Assembly (NCBI GenBank): GCA_937877455.1
Contig: CALFIU010000176.1
Span: 95,891 to 159,890 of the forward strand
Origin: an uncultured Bacteroidales bacterium
Lineage (GTDB): Bacteria; Bacteroidota; Bacteroidia; Bacteroidales; UBA3824
Reading direction: 5' to 3'
DNA: 64,000 nucleotides
In this document: positions 1-9,542 of the stretch, in pieces
Layout: every line of letters begins with the position of its first letter
Position numbering within the stretch: position 1 is the stretch's first letter
Made by a program: the position numbers and the translations under genes
The notes under the pieces: generated by a model
Database searches by the model: none
What the model saw: the letters and a program-made list of their open reading frames with translations, nothing else
Told to the model about the DNA's origin: nothing

Positions 1-2502
1 ATAGAAACGGGGCATTTGATGCTATCTCTATTGCAGGCCGACGAAAATATTACAAACTTTATTTTCAGAAAACTCAACGTCAACACCCAAACATTTGAAA
101 AAGCTGTTGAGGCAATAACAAGCCACTACACAAAAGTACAAGGAGGCGAACCATACCTTAGCCCAAACGCCCAAAAAGCATTGCTTGATGCACAGGCAAC
201 AGCCGAAAAATCTGGAGACGAATATGTTACAATAGAACACATTTGGCTTGCACTATTCAACGTTGGCGACGACATATCATCGTTGATGAAAGACAGCGGG
301 TTTACCAAAAACGACCTTGAAGCAGCGATAAAAGAGCTACACGGAAATAGCAAAGTTACAAGTCAAAGTGCCGAAGATACTTACCAAAGCCTCAGCAAAT
401 ACGCCGTCAACCTAAATAACCAAGCTCTAAAAGGAAAATTAGACCCAGTTATTGGACGAGACGAAGAAATGAGACGTACATTGCAAATACTATCTCGTAG
501 AACAAAAAACAATCCTATACTCGTTGGCGAACCCGGTGTTGGAAAAACAGCCATTGCAGAAGGTATTGCATATAGAATTGTTAACGGAGATGTTCCCGAA
601 AACCTTAAAACCAAACAATTGTACTCTCTCGACATGGGCGCACTCATTGCTGGTGCAAAATACAAAGGCGAATTTGAAGAAAGGTTAAAAGCTGTTATCA
701 AAGAAGTTACCGACTCCGATGGCGAAATAATCCTTTTTATCGACGAAATACACACGCTTGTAGGTGCTGGCGGTGGCGAAGGTGCCATGGACGCTGCCAA
801 CATTCTCAAACCAGCATTGGCAAGAGGCGAACTAAAAGCAATAGGCGCAACAACACTCGACGAATACCAAAAATATTTTGAAAAAGACAAAGCACTCGAA
901 CGCCGTTTTCAACCCGTAACAATTGATGAGCCAAACGTTGAAGATGCTGTTTCGATATTAAGAGGACTTAAAGAAAGGTACGAAAGCCATCACAAAATCC
1001 GTATCAAAGACGAAGCCATAATCGCTGCGGTGGAATTATCAAACCGATACATATCTGATAGATACCTACCAGACAAAGCTATTGACTTAATAGACGAAGC
1101 CGCTGCTAAGTTGAGAATAGAGATGAACTCCGTTCCTGAACCACTTGACGAAGTTAACCGAAAAATTCGTCAATACGAAATAGAACGCGAAGCCATTAAA
1201 CGAGAAGGCGACCAAGAAAAAATTGACAAAAACGCAAAAATACTAAGCGAACTTAACGAAGAACGCAACAGACTAAACGCTAAATGGCAAGAAGAAAAAA
1301 ATATTGTTGCTCAGATACAACAAAGCAAAGCCGACATAGAAAACTTTAAACATCAAGCCGAAACCGCAGAGCGAAACGGCGATTATGGTCTTGTGGCCGA
1401 GCTTAGGTATGGAAAAATAAAATCGGCAGAAGAAAACATAGAAAAACAAAAAGCCGCATTAGAAAAAATTCAAACCGACAACGCTCTTATAAAGGAAGAA
1501 ATCGGATATGAAGACATTGCCGAAACGGTAAGCAGACAAACAGGTATTCCGCTAACAAAACTACTCCAAACCCAAAAAGAAAAATTGCTTAACCTCGAAA
1601 AAGAGTTGCACAAACGCGTTGTAGGTCAAGATGCTGCCATACAAGTGATAGCCGACGCAGTGCGCCGTAGCCGTGCAGGACTACAAGATAGCAAAAAACC
1701 AATAGGTTCTTTTATCTTTTTGGGTACAACAGGCGTTGGAAAAACCGAACTTGCCAAAGCATTGGCAGAATTTCTATTCGACGACGAAAACCTTATGGTG
1801 CGTATCGACATGAGCGAATATCAAGAAAGACACAGCGTATCGCGACTTATCGGAGCACCTCCCGGATACGTTGGATATGATGAAGGCGGACAACTTACCG
1901 AGGCCGTTAGACGTAAGCCTTATTCTGTTATTCTGCTTGATGAAATAGAAAAGGCACACCCTGATGTTTTCAACACAATGTTGCAAGTGCTTGATGATGG
2001 ACGACTTACCGACAACAAAGGACGAACGGTAAACTTTAGAAACACCATCATCATTATGACATCAAACCTCGGTAGCGATGTTATACGCGCCAACATGGAA
2101 GAAATTAACGACAATAACCGCGACGAAGTGTTGGCTAAAACTCAAGACGAAGTGTTGGCAATGCTAAAAAATACAATCCGTCCAGAATTTCTCAACCGTA
2201 TTGACGAAATAATAATGTTTTCGCCATTAACGGAAGAACAAATAGCTCAGATTGTGGAAATACAAATGGCGGGCATAAACAAATCATTAGCAGGACAAAA
2301 CCTCAAGATTACGCTCACCCCAGCAGCATTGAAACTAATAGCTCACAAAGGATACGACCCTCAATTTGGCGCACGTCCTGTAAAACGTGTAATCCAAAAA
2401 GAAATATTAAACCGTCTTGCCTCTGACATTATTGCTGGCAAAGTTTCTAAAAAAGCTGAAATTATTGCTGATGCAAACGGAAATGATATTATTTTCAGTT
2501 AA
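1..2502 (+). CDS. clpB: ATP-dependent disaggregase ClpB, 5'-truncated by window edge
   Basis: Hexameric AAA+ chaperone that, with DnaK, extracts polypeptides from aggregates in the cytoplasm. The reading frame is open from base 1 and the first visible residues (IETGHL) fit the Clp N-terminal repeat, so about 30 residues are missing to the left; the internal TTG/ATG near 16-19 is not the start. Visible: the rest of the N domain, first Walker A GEPGVGKT (526-549) with Walker B ILFIDE, a long Glu/Lys-rich coiled-coil middle domain (roughly 1130-1480) typical of ClpB and absent from ClpA, second Walker A GTTGVGKT (1723-1746), the GYVGY pore loop and the C-terminal small domain with GARP. It stands alone, followed by a strong terminator. 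Confidence 0.97.
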   Translation: METGHLMLSLLQADENITNFIFRKLNVNTQTFEKAVEAITSHYTKVQGGEPYLSPNAQKALLDAQATAEKSGDEYVTIEHIWLALFNVGDDISSLMKDSGFTKNDLEAAIKELHGNSKVTSQSAEDTYQSLSKYAVNLNNQALKGKLDPVIGRDEEMRRTLQILSRRTKNNPILVGEPGVGKTAIAEGIAYRIVNGDVPENLKTKQLYSLDMGALIAGAKYKGEFEERLKAVIKEVTDSDGEIILFIDEIHTLVGAGGGEGAMDAANILKPALARGELKAIGATTLDEYQKYFEKDKALERRFQPVTIDEPNVEDAVSILRGLKERYESHHKIRIKDEAIIAAVELSNRYISDRYLPDKAIDLIDEAAAKLRIEMNSVPEPLDEVNRKIRQYEIEREAIKREGDQEKIDKNAKILSELNEERNRLNAKWQEEKNIVAQIQQSKADIENFKHQAETAERNGDYGLVAELRYGKIKSAEENIEKQKAALEKIQTDNALIKEEIGYEDIAETVSRQTGIPLTKLLQTQKEKLLNLEKELHKRVVGQDAAIQVIADAVRRSRAGLQDSKKPIGSFIFLGTTGVGKTELAKALAEFLFDDENLMVRIDMSEYQERHSVSRLIGAPPGYVGYDEGGQLTEAVRRKPYSVILLDEIEKAHPDVFNTMLQVLDDGRLTDNKGRTVNFRNTIIIMTSNLGSDVIRANMEEINDNNRDEVLAKTQDEVLAMLKNTIRPEFLNRIDEIIMFSPLTEEQIAQIVEIQMAGINKSLAGQNLKITLTPAALKLIAHKGYDPQFGARPVKRVIQKEILNRLASDIIAGKVSKKAEIIADANGNDIIFS

Positions 2503-2516
2503 CATAACAACAAACC

Positions 2517-2558
2517 AAAAATCCCGAAAAATATTTTATGTTTTTCGGGATTTTTTTT
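2517..2558 (+). terminator. Rho-independent terminator after clpB
   Basis: An 11-12 bp inverted repeat (AATCCCGAAAAA / TTTTTCGGGATT) with a short AT loop, followed by eight T. It sits 15 bases after the clpB stop and can also serve the convergent DUF1573 gene. Confidence 0.9.
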
Positions 2559-2584
2559 ACTATTAGGTTTTATTATCAAAAAAT

Positions 2585-3034
2585 CTATTTTACTACATTG
2601 CCAGTAAGTTTAAGTTCATAAACGTGGTACGGAGCTTCAAGGCTCAAATAAACCGTAATGGACTTTTGAAAAAGACCTTCCTCTTTAGCATCATAAACCG
2701 TTGATATTGTGCCAGTTTTACCAGGCATTATAGGTGCTTGATCGTATGTTAGTTTTGTACAACCACACGATGCTTCTGCCTTTGTTATTAACACTGGACG
2801 ACCACTTGTGTTGGTAAATTTATACTCCACTTTTTGCGGATTATTTTGTTTTATATCTCCAAAATCGTGCGACACTTTGTCCCAAACAACGGCTTTTGAA
2901 CTATTATCCGACAATTCAACCTTTCCCTGATTGCTACTACTGCCAAAAGGATCTGTCCATTGTGCAAAACCCAACTGCGATAAGCCTAAAAAAGTAACTA
3001 ACAAAAATGGTTTTAAAAATTCTTGTGTTTTCAT
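2585..3034 (-). CDS. Secreted DUF1573 protein
   Basis: 149 residues. An N-terminal signal peptide ending near LGFAQ is followed by one DUF1573 domain, an immunoglobulin-like fold common in Bacteroidetes exported proteins. The family hallmarks are present: HDFGDI near the start of the domain, EYKFTNTSG in the middle and the SCGCT motif. The molecular role of the family is not established. No lipobox Cys is seen, unlike the paralogue at 29149-29571, so it is probably periplasmic and soluble. It is convergent with clpB and monocistronic. Confidence 0.85.
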   Translation of the reverse strand: MKTQEFLKPFLLVTFLGLSQLGFAQWTDPFGSSSNQGKVELSDNSSKAVVWDKVSHDFGDIKQNNPQKVEYKFTNTSGRPVLITKAEASCGCTKLTYDQAPIMPGKTGTISTVYDAKEEGLFQKSITVYLSLEAPYHVYELKLTGNVVK

Positions 3035-3166
3035 AACATTTTACTCATTTATAATTACACCTATAAGACGACAAAAAACGTTACATTGTTGTATTTTTTA
3101 AATTAAAAAAAGTTAAACATCAAAAGTTTTTTTTTCAAAAAAAAGATTATTATTAACAATAAGACC

Positions 3167-3174
3167 TAAATTTG
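3167..3174 (+). promoter_or_regulatory. Candidate Bacteroidetes -7 box upstream of the DUF4298 gene
   Basis: TAAATTTG matches the TAnnTTTG -7 consensus. No clear TTG lies 19-21 bases upstream, and the leader to the next start would be about 100 bases, so support is moderate. Confidence 0.4.
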
Positions 3175-3282
3175 CAAAAAACAAAAAAATTGAGATAACA
3201 AATACAGATACACAAAATTACGGTCAATATTACAATAAAAAATAATATTTTCGACAAAAAGGCTAACTAAAAATAATTAACA

Positions 3283-3609
3283 ATGAACCAGTTGGAACGA
3301 ATAGTAAAAATGGAGGCAAACCTAAGCCAAGCACAAACCGCAATAAAAAAACTTCAAGAAGCATTAGAAGTTTTTAAAAAATCGCAACCTGGAATAGAAG
3401 AACTTAACAAATACCTTGTAAGCCCAGAATTTAAAATAGATTTTAAAGCTGCCGAAAATGGTAAACTTCCCGTTGGACTTAGACACAGCCTACTATCAAA
3501 AAACGGTATTTCAAAAGCAGTAACCGAATATGGCGACTTATGTATGGAAATGATTGATAATGTAGAAGTTATATTCAAAGATTTTAAAGACAAAAAAATA
3601 TATTTTTAG
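3283..3609 (+). CDS. DUF4298 domain small protein
   Basis: 108 residues, soluble and mostly helical. The pattern (an opening RI..ME....A, a Leu-rich helix, then LPVGL..SLLS.NGI and a terminal acidic helix) fits the DUF4298 family, a conserved bacterial family of unknown function often found as single genes. No catalytic motif or membrane segment is seen. It lies 53 bases before the alpha-2-macroglobulin gene on the same strand, so the two could be cotranscribed. Confidence 0.75.
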   Translation: MNQLERIVKMEANLSQAQTAIKKLQEALEVFKKSQPGIEELNKYLVSPEFKIDFKAAENGKLPVGLRHSLLSKNGISKAVTEYGDLCMEMIDNVEVIFKDFKDKKIYF

Positions 3610-3662
3610 ATTATATAAACATTTTTATTAACCAATTTTTAACATCATAAAAAAAATTTTAT

Positions 3663-6600
3663 ATGAACAACAACATAAAAACAGCACTTATCTCAGTTGC
3701 AATGATAATACCCACGGTTTTGGCAAGTTGTCTGTTAAAACAATCAAAACCAACAATCAATAGCAACAACCCTCAATTTGCATCATACATAAGTGGATAT
3801 ACACAAGGACTTGTAAGCCGTAAGTCAACAATAAAAATAAAATTGCCCGACTATGCATCTCTAAAAAAAAATGCAAACAATATTCCGCAAGATTTATTCA
3901 GTTTTAGCCCATCAATCAACGGAACGGTAAAATTAAACGATGACAACATTGTGGAATTTATCCCAAATGAATATCTCAAAAGCGGTGTCAACTATACTGG
4001 AGTATTTCACCTAAACAAAATATGCGACGTTCCACAAAATTTAGAAGATTTTACATTCAACTTTGCCGCACCTAAGCAAGATTTTATAGTAAAAATAAAT
4101 AATCAAAACACCATAAACGCCCAAACTCTTGGATACCAACAAGTAGAAGGCACGGTAAATACAGCCGACGTTGAACTTATCGAAAATATACAAAAAACAC
4201 TTTCTGCCAAATATAACGATAGCAATGTAGCAATAAAATGGAACAACAACTCCGACAAAAAATTCAACTTTATAATTGATAGTCTGCCACGTGGCGTAAA
4301 TAGCGGCAAACTTATCATTAATTGGGATGGCTCACCAATAAAATCAGAAACTAAAGGTAAAACAGAAATAGAAATTCCTTCGTCAAACGATTTTAAAATA
4401 CTCGATGTAAGTGCAGAAAATCAACAAATAACACTAATGTTTTCCGACCCAATTAAAAGCAGGCAAAACTTAAACGGATTGATAAAGTTATCCAACGAAG
4501 GCAACTACTCCAATAGTCATTTCTCCTACTCTATCAACGGCAATTGCATAAATATATACCCTTCAAATAAACATCTTGGACAAACCGAACTAAAAGTTTT
4601 TGCAGGAATACAAAACTCTCTCGGCAAAAAAATCAACGAAGACAAAGTTTTCAATGTCAACCTTTCGATAAACAAACCTCAAGTACGCACCGTAAAATCT
4701 GGTTTTATTCTTCCAGAAAGCGGAGAAGGTCTTATTTACCCATTTGAAGCCATAAACTTAAAAGCCGTTGACGTAACAATAATAAAAATTTTTGGCAACA
4801 ACGTTATCCGGTATATAAAAGACTCATACAGATCAACATTTGACCAAGCCAACGAGTATGAATTAAAACCTGTTGGCGTGCCAGTTTTAAGAAAAACCAT
4901 ACATCTTACCAACGATTACACCGAAGATTTATCAGAATGGAAACGATATAGTTTTAATCTTGCCGACCTTATCAAACCCGAAGAAGGCGCAATTTACAAC
5001 ATACAAATTTCGTTTAGACGTTGTCATGCAGTAATCGACTGCACAGAATGTGAAAGTTGCCAACAAGACGAATCCATTAGTTACAACAAAGACATAGATT
5101 TGGCTAATGAAGATTGGACACCATCAGAATACAACTCCAACGATAGTTACGAAGAATACGACTACGAAGAATACGACTACGAAGAATACGATTGGCGACA
5201 CAGCGATGACCCATGTTATAGTTCATATTACAGAAACGCTGGTATAAACCAAAATATCTTTGCATCTAATCTTGGAATAATTTGCAAACGAGGAAATGAC
5301 AATTCCATAACCGTATTTGTTACCAACCTCTTAACAGCCGAACCAGTATCAAACGCAGAAGTAGAACTCATCAGTTACCAAGAACAGGTATTAGCAACAC
5401 AAAAAACCGATAGAGAAGGCAAAATAAATTTTGGACAAAACAAACAAGCATGTTTTGCCGTAGCCAAACACGGTGATGATAGAGCATTTTTAAAACTTGC
5501 CGACGGCAACTCTTTGTCGATGAGTCAGTTTGAAATAGGCGGGACGGAACTTTCTAACGGTATGCGCGGCTACATATACGGAGAACGCGGCGTTTGGCGA
5601 CCCGGCGACAGCATTCACCTAACATTTATACTCAACGAAGACGAACTAAACCCGTTGCCACAAGGACACCCAATAACTCTCGAAGTTACCAACCCTCGCG
5701 GTCAAACCATAGAAAACCGCACAATGCTAAAAAACAACCAAAATTTTTATGTATTCAATTTTGCAACAACTCAAGATGCCCCAACAGGCAACTATAACGC
5801 TAAAATAACAGTTGGAAATGCAAAATTTTTCAAAAAACTAAAAGTTGAAACTGTTAAACCCAATAGACTCAAAATAAACACTTCGTTTAACAATGAATAC
5901 ATCGGAAACGATGAAAAAACAGTGTGCAACATAAATTCCACATGGCTTCACGGTGCTAAAGCATCAAACCTAAGAACAACGGTAGAAGTTTCGTTGCAAA
6001 AAACACCTATAGTGTTTAAACAATGGGAAAAATACAACTTTAACAACGCAAGTCGAAACTATGAAGAAACAGAATTACACCAAATATTCGATGGAAAACT
6101 TGATGCCAACGGCAACACAAGTTTCCAAACCACGCTAAAAAAAGATTTTATCACAGCAAAAGCAAACAAATACCTCGCAAAATTTATTGTAAAGGTTCAC
6201 GAGCCTGGTGGCAGTTTTAGCATAGACCAAACTTCTATCGACTATTACCCTTATCAATACATGGTTGGAATTAAAACACCTGACGGAAACGATTACGGCT
6301 ATCTTTCTACAGACGAAAACCAAGCCATAGACATTGTAATAGTAGATAAAGACGGAAAAACCATAAGCCAAAACCACAACGTAGAAATGAAATTCTACAA
6401 ACTACAATGGAGCAGTTGGTGGGAACAAGGCAACTATATACAAACAACACAAGAAAACCTACTCAAATGCGACACCTTAACCATTAACGGCAAAGGACAA
6501 TGGTCTATTCGCGCAAACTATCCAGATTGGGGACGTTATTACATAACCGCACGCGACTTAGAAACAGGATACGAATCATCTACATTCATCTACATGGATT

Positions 6601-9302
6601 GGCCAAGCACCTATGGACGTAGCCCAATATATAGCCAAGGTGCAACCCTTCTAAACTTATCAAGCGACAAAAAAACATACTCTGTAGGTGAAAAAATAAA
6701 CATATCTATTCCAACGCCCGAAAACGGATACGCACTAATAAGCCTCGAAAATGGTAAAAGAGTAATAAGCACACAATGGATACCTACACAAAAAGGCACT
6801 ACAACCTTTAGTACAACTGCAACAGAACAATTGTTGCCAGGATGCTATGTAAATGTAATGATGTTACAACCGCATTCCCAAACCATCAACGACCTTCCAA
6901 TACGTATGTACGGTGTATTGCCAATCAACATTGAAGACAAAAAAACAATACTAAAACCACAAATAGAAATGCCTGCCGACATAGAAGCAGAAAGCGAAGT
7001 AAAAATAACAATCAGCGAGCAAGACAACAAAGAAATGACCTACACATTAGCAATTGTGGAAGATGGAATACTTGACATAACAAAATTTAAAACCCCAAAT
7101 CCATGGTCAGCATTTTTCTCTCGCGAAGCTCTCGGTGTTAAAACTTGGGATATGTTCGACAACGTAATAGGTGCATTCGGCGGCAAAATAGAAAAAATAT
7201 TTAGTATAGGTGGCGACGATGAAATTCAAAATAGTAGCAACGGACGTAAAGCAAATAGGTTTCAAACCGTAGCTATGTTTTATGGACCATTCACAATTAA
7301 AGGTGGCAAACAAACCCACACAATTAAAATGCCCAAATATATAGGGTCGGTACGCACAATGGTGGTAGCAGGAAACGGAAAAGCATTCGGTAATGCAGAA
7401 AAAACATCCACAGTTACCAAACCTCTTATGATTTATGGCAATATGCCAAGAACTCTAACACCAAACGACAAATTCAAACTTCCTGTTACAGTATTTGCAG
7501 GTAAAAACGATGTCAAAAACGTTACAGTAACAGCCAAAGCCATTGAAGGTGTAAAAATAATAGGCGAAAATTCTAAACAAATAACCTTCAACGGCAACAG
7601 CGAACAAACTCCAACATTCGACATAATTACTGACGACAAAACTGGCATAGCAAAAGTAGAAGTTACAGCTACAAGCGGTAATCACAAATCGTCGTTTATA
7701 ATAGAAACAAATATCCATGATGCTGTTCCAGAAGAAGTTAGAATGTCAACCATTGCTGTTAATCCAGGTCAAACAGTAGAAATTCCTATAAACACATTTG
7801 GACGGCAAGGTACCAATAGAGCCACGGCAAATATATCTACAATGATACCGTTCAACTTTCAAGGTCGCCTCGACAACCTAATCGCATATCCGCACGGTTG
7901 TCTTGAACAAACCATCTCTAAGGCTTTTCCGCAATTATACCTTAATACAATGACACAAATTGACGAAAATGCAAAAGCCGATGCTGAACAAAATATAAAA
8001 ACTGCCATTAAAAAAGTTATATCTCAACAATCATATAGCGGCGGACTAACTTATTGGCCAGGAGAAACATACACCGACAATTGGGTAACATCATACGCAG
8101 GACAATTTATGCTTGAGGCTAAGAAAAAAGGGTACGACATTCCCGATAAATTTTTCAACGCATGGAAAACCTACCAAAGAAAACAATCAGAAAATTGGTA
8201 TCATAGCAATTTTGGTTCATACATGGAGCAATCATACCGACTTTACACAATGGCATTGGCAGGACAACCTCTCCTTGGCGCAATGAACAGACTAAAAGAA
8301 TTGCCCAATCTCCCCGATGCTGCAAAATATCATCTTGCTGCAGCTTATAGCGCGGCAGGAAAAAAATCTGTTGCAGAAAGCATGATAAACGCCATTGCAG
8401 GATATAGTACAGGCTCGCCACAATACAACGATGGCACATACGGTTCACAAACTCGTAACATGGCTATAATACTCCAAGCTCTCACCGAAAATGGTCAGCA
8501 AGAAAAAGCTTTTAAAGTGGCTAAATATCTGTCTCAACAGTTCAACAATAATAATTTTTATAATACACAAACCACAGCATTCGTGTTGATGGCAATGAGC
8601 AAATATTACGAAAAATACAATCCAGCCAACAACATTAATGGAGTATATAGCTGGCAAGGCAAACAAAATACACTAAAAACCAACCAACCTACAGCTACCA
8701 TAAACGTACCTCTAAAAAACACCAACGACAAGATTCTAAAATTCACAAACAACGGCAACGGTGTAGTTTATGTAGAATTATCCGTTAAAGGAACACCGCA
8801 AGCAGGCAAAGAAACTGTTGGCAATAATGTATTAAGTACAAAAATTAAATATACAATCGATGGAAAAGAAATATCACCATCGCAAATAAAACAAGGTACA
8901 GACTTTACTGTTGAAGTGGAAGTAACCAACAACGGTATCAAAAAATACGACAATATTTCACTTATGCAAATATTTCCTTCTGGTTGGGAAATTGTAAATG
9001 GTCGAATATTTGAAAACCCAAACAACCATAATAACTACGACAACGAAGAAGATGAGTATGAGTATGACTATGACTACGACAACTACAACCAACGTGCAGT
9101 AATCAGATACACTGATATTCGCGATGATAGGGTTTGCAATTATTTCAGCCTTCCAGCACACGCTAAAGCAATAATAAAAGTAAACCTAAACGCCTCATAC
9201 ATTGGAGAATACTATCTTCCTGGTATTGTTTGCGAAGATATGTACGACAATTCGGTTTATGCGAAAACTCAAGGTATGAAGACAATTGTAATTGAAAATT
9301 AA
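3663..9302 (+). CDS. Alpha-2-macroglobulin family lipoprotein with thioester motif
   Basis: 1879 residues. Bacterial alpha-2-macroglobulins are periplasmic, membrane-anchored protease traps. The N terminus has a lipoprotein signal with lipobox LASC (Cys23). Macroglobulin-like beta domains follow, including the conserved MG segment with YGERGVWRPGDS, then the thioester motif CLEQ at residues 1413-1416 inside a helical toroid domain, and a C-terminal receptor-like beta domain. Intact CLEQ predicts a working covalent trap. Two Asp/Glu/Tyr-rich insertions are odd: one coded by a 15-bp tandem repeat (5148-5192), one near 9033-9090. The usual partner, a PbpC-type penicillin-binding protein, is not adjacent; the next feature is a small repeat element. 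Confidence 0.95.
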   Translation: MNNNIKTALISVAMIIPTVLASCLLKQSKPTINSNNPQFASYISGYTQGLVSRKSTIKIKLPDYASLKKNANNIPQDLFSFSPSINGTVKLNDDNIVEFIPNEYLKSGVNYTGVFHLNKICDVPQNLEDFTFNFAAPKQDFIVKINNQNTINAQTLGYQQVEGTVNTADVELIENIQKTLSAKYNDSNVAIKWNNNSDKKFNFIIDSLPRGVNSGKLIINWDGSPIKSETKGKTEIEIPSSNDFKILDVSAENQQITLMFSDPIKSRQNLNGLIKLSNEGNYSNSHFSYSINGNCINIYPSNKHLGQTELKVFAGIQNSLGKKINEDKVFNVNLSINKPQVRTVKSGFILPESGEGLIYPFEAINLKAVDVTIIKIFGNNVIRYIKDSYRSTFDQANEYELKPVGVPVLRKTIHLTNDYTEDLSEWKRYSFNLADLIKPEEGAIYNIQISFRRCHAVIDCTECESCQQDESISYNKDIDLANEDWTPSEYNSNDSYEEYDYEEYDYEEYDWRHSDDPCYSSYYRNAGINQNIFASNLGIICKRGNDNSITVFVTNLLTAEPVSNAEVELISYQEQVLATQKTDREGKINFGQNKQACFAVAKHGDDRAFLKLADGNSLSMSQFEIGGTELSNGMRGYIYGERGVWRPGDSIHLTFILNEDELNPLPQGHPITLEVTNPRGQTIENRTMLKNNQNFYVFNFATTQDAPTGNYNAKITVGNAKFFKKLKVETVKPNRLKINTSFNNEYIGNDEKTVCNINSTWLHGAKASNLRTTVEVSLQKTPIVFKQWEKYNFNNASRNYEETELHQIFDGKLDANGNTSFQTTLKKDFITAKANKYLAKFIVKVHEPGGSFSIDQTSIDYYPYQYMVGIKTPDGNDYGYLSTDENQAIDIVIVDKDGKTISQNHNVEMKFYKLQWSSWWEQGNYIQTTQENLLKCDTLTINGKGQWSIRANYPDWGRYYITARDLETGYESSTFIYMDWPSTYGRSPIYSQGATLLNLSSDKKTYSVGEKINISIPTPENGYALISLENGKRVISTQWIPTQKGTTTFSTTATEQLLPGCYVNVMMLQPHSQTINDLPIRMYGVLPINIEDKKTILKPQIEMPADIEAESEVKITISEQDNKEMTYTLAIVEDGILDITKFKTPNPWSAFFSREALGVKTWDMFDNVIGAFGGKIEKIFSIGGDDEIQNSSNGRKANRFQTVAMFYGPFTIKGGKQTHTIKMPKYIGSVRTMVVAGNGKAFGNAEKTSTVTKPLMIYGNMPRTLTPNDKFKLPVTVFAGKNDVKNVTVTAKAIEGVKIIGENSKQITFNGNSEQTPTFDIITDDKTGIAKVEVTATSGNHKSSFIIETNIHDAVPEEVRMSTIAVNPGQTVEIPINTFGRQGTNRATANISTMIPFNFQGRLDNLIAYPHGCLEQTISKAFPQLYLNTMTQIDENAKADAEQNIKTAIKKVISQQSYSGGLTYWPGETYTDNWVTSYAGQFMLEAKKKGYDIPDKFFNAWKTYQRKQSENWYHSNFGSYMEQSYRLYTMALAGQPLLGAMNRLKELPNLPDAAKYHLAAAYSAAGKKSVAESMINAIAGYSTGSPQYNDGTYGSQTRNMAIILQALTENGQQEKAFKVAKYLSQQFNNNNFYNTQTTAFVLMAMSKYYEKYNPANNINGVYSWQGKQNTLKTNQPTATINVPLKNTNDKILKFTNNGNGVVYVELSVKGTPQAGKETVGNNVLSTKIKYTIDGKEISPSQIKQGTDFTVEVEVTNNGIKKYDNISLMQIFPSGWEIVNGRIFENPNNHNNYDNEEDEYEYDYDYDNYNQRAVIRYTDIRDDRVCNYFSLPAHAKAIIKVNLNASYIGEYYLPGIVCEDMYDNSVYAKTQGMKTIVIEN
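5148..5192 (+). repeat. 15-bp in-frame tandem repeat in the alpha-2-macroglobulin gene
   Basis: About three copies of a 15-base unit TACGAAGAATACGAC, coding YEEYD each time. The unit length is a multiple of three, so copy-number change would keep the frame. It lies in an acidic insertion between macroglobulin domains. Confidence 0.9.
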
Positions 9303-9364
9303 TATTTTAAGGTAGGTTGAGAATTTGACATTACCAAAACACTTTTTCAACCTACCAAATTAAA

Positions 9365-9487
9365 GGGGAGTTCTAAAAATTAGATTTTTCAAGGCGTATG
9401 AAATCGAAAAAAGCGCAGTTTACTGATTGTAAATGAGCATTTTTAAGATTGAAATACAACGCAGAAAAAGCAATTTTTAGCCCCCCC
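9365..9487. mobile_element. MITE-like inverted-repeat element, type A copy 1
   Basis: A 123-bp element about 95% identical by eye to 23286-23406. It begins GGGGAGTTCTAAAAATTAG and ends CAATTTTTAG plus seven C; the end is an imperfect inverted copy of the beginning. The interior also has imperfect self-complementarity around a GTTTAC/GTAAAT core, so the whole unit could fold into a long hairpin. It carries no gene and occupies the gap between the alpha-2-macroglobulin and esterase genes. Confidence 0.75.
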
Positions 9488-9542
9488 GTAAAATTTGGCT
9501 TATTTATTGTAAAATATTATCGGATAAAACAAAACAACAAAA

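Noticed and set aside
5148..5192. Possible CRISPR-like repeats
   Set aside because: Units are 15 bp with no spacers and lie in frame inside a coding region. No CRISPR array or cas gene was seen in the window.
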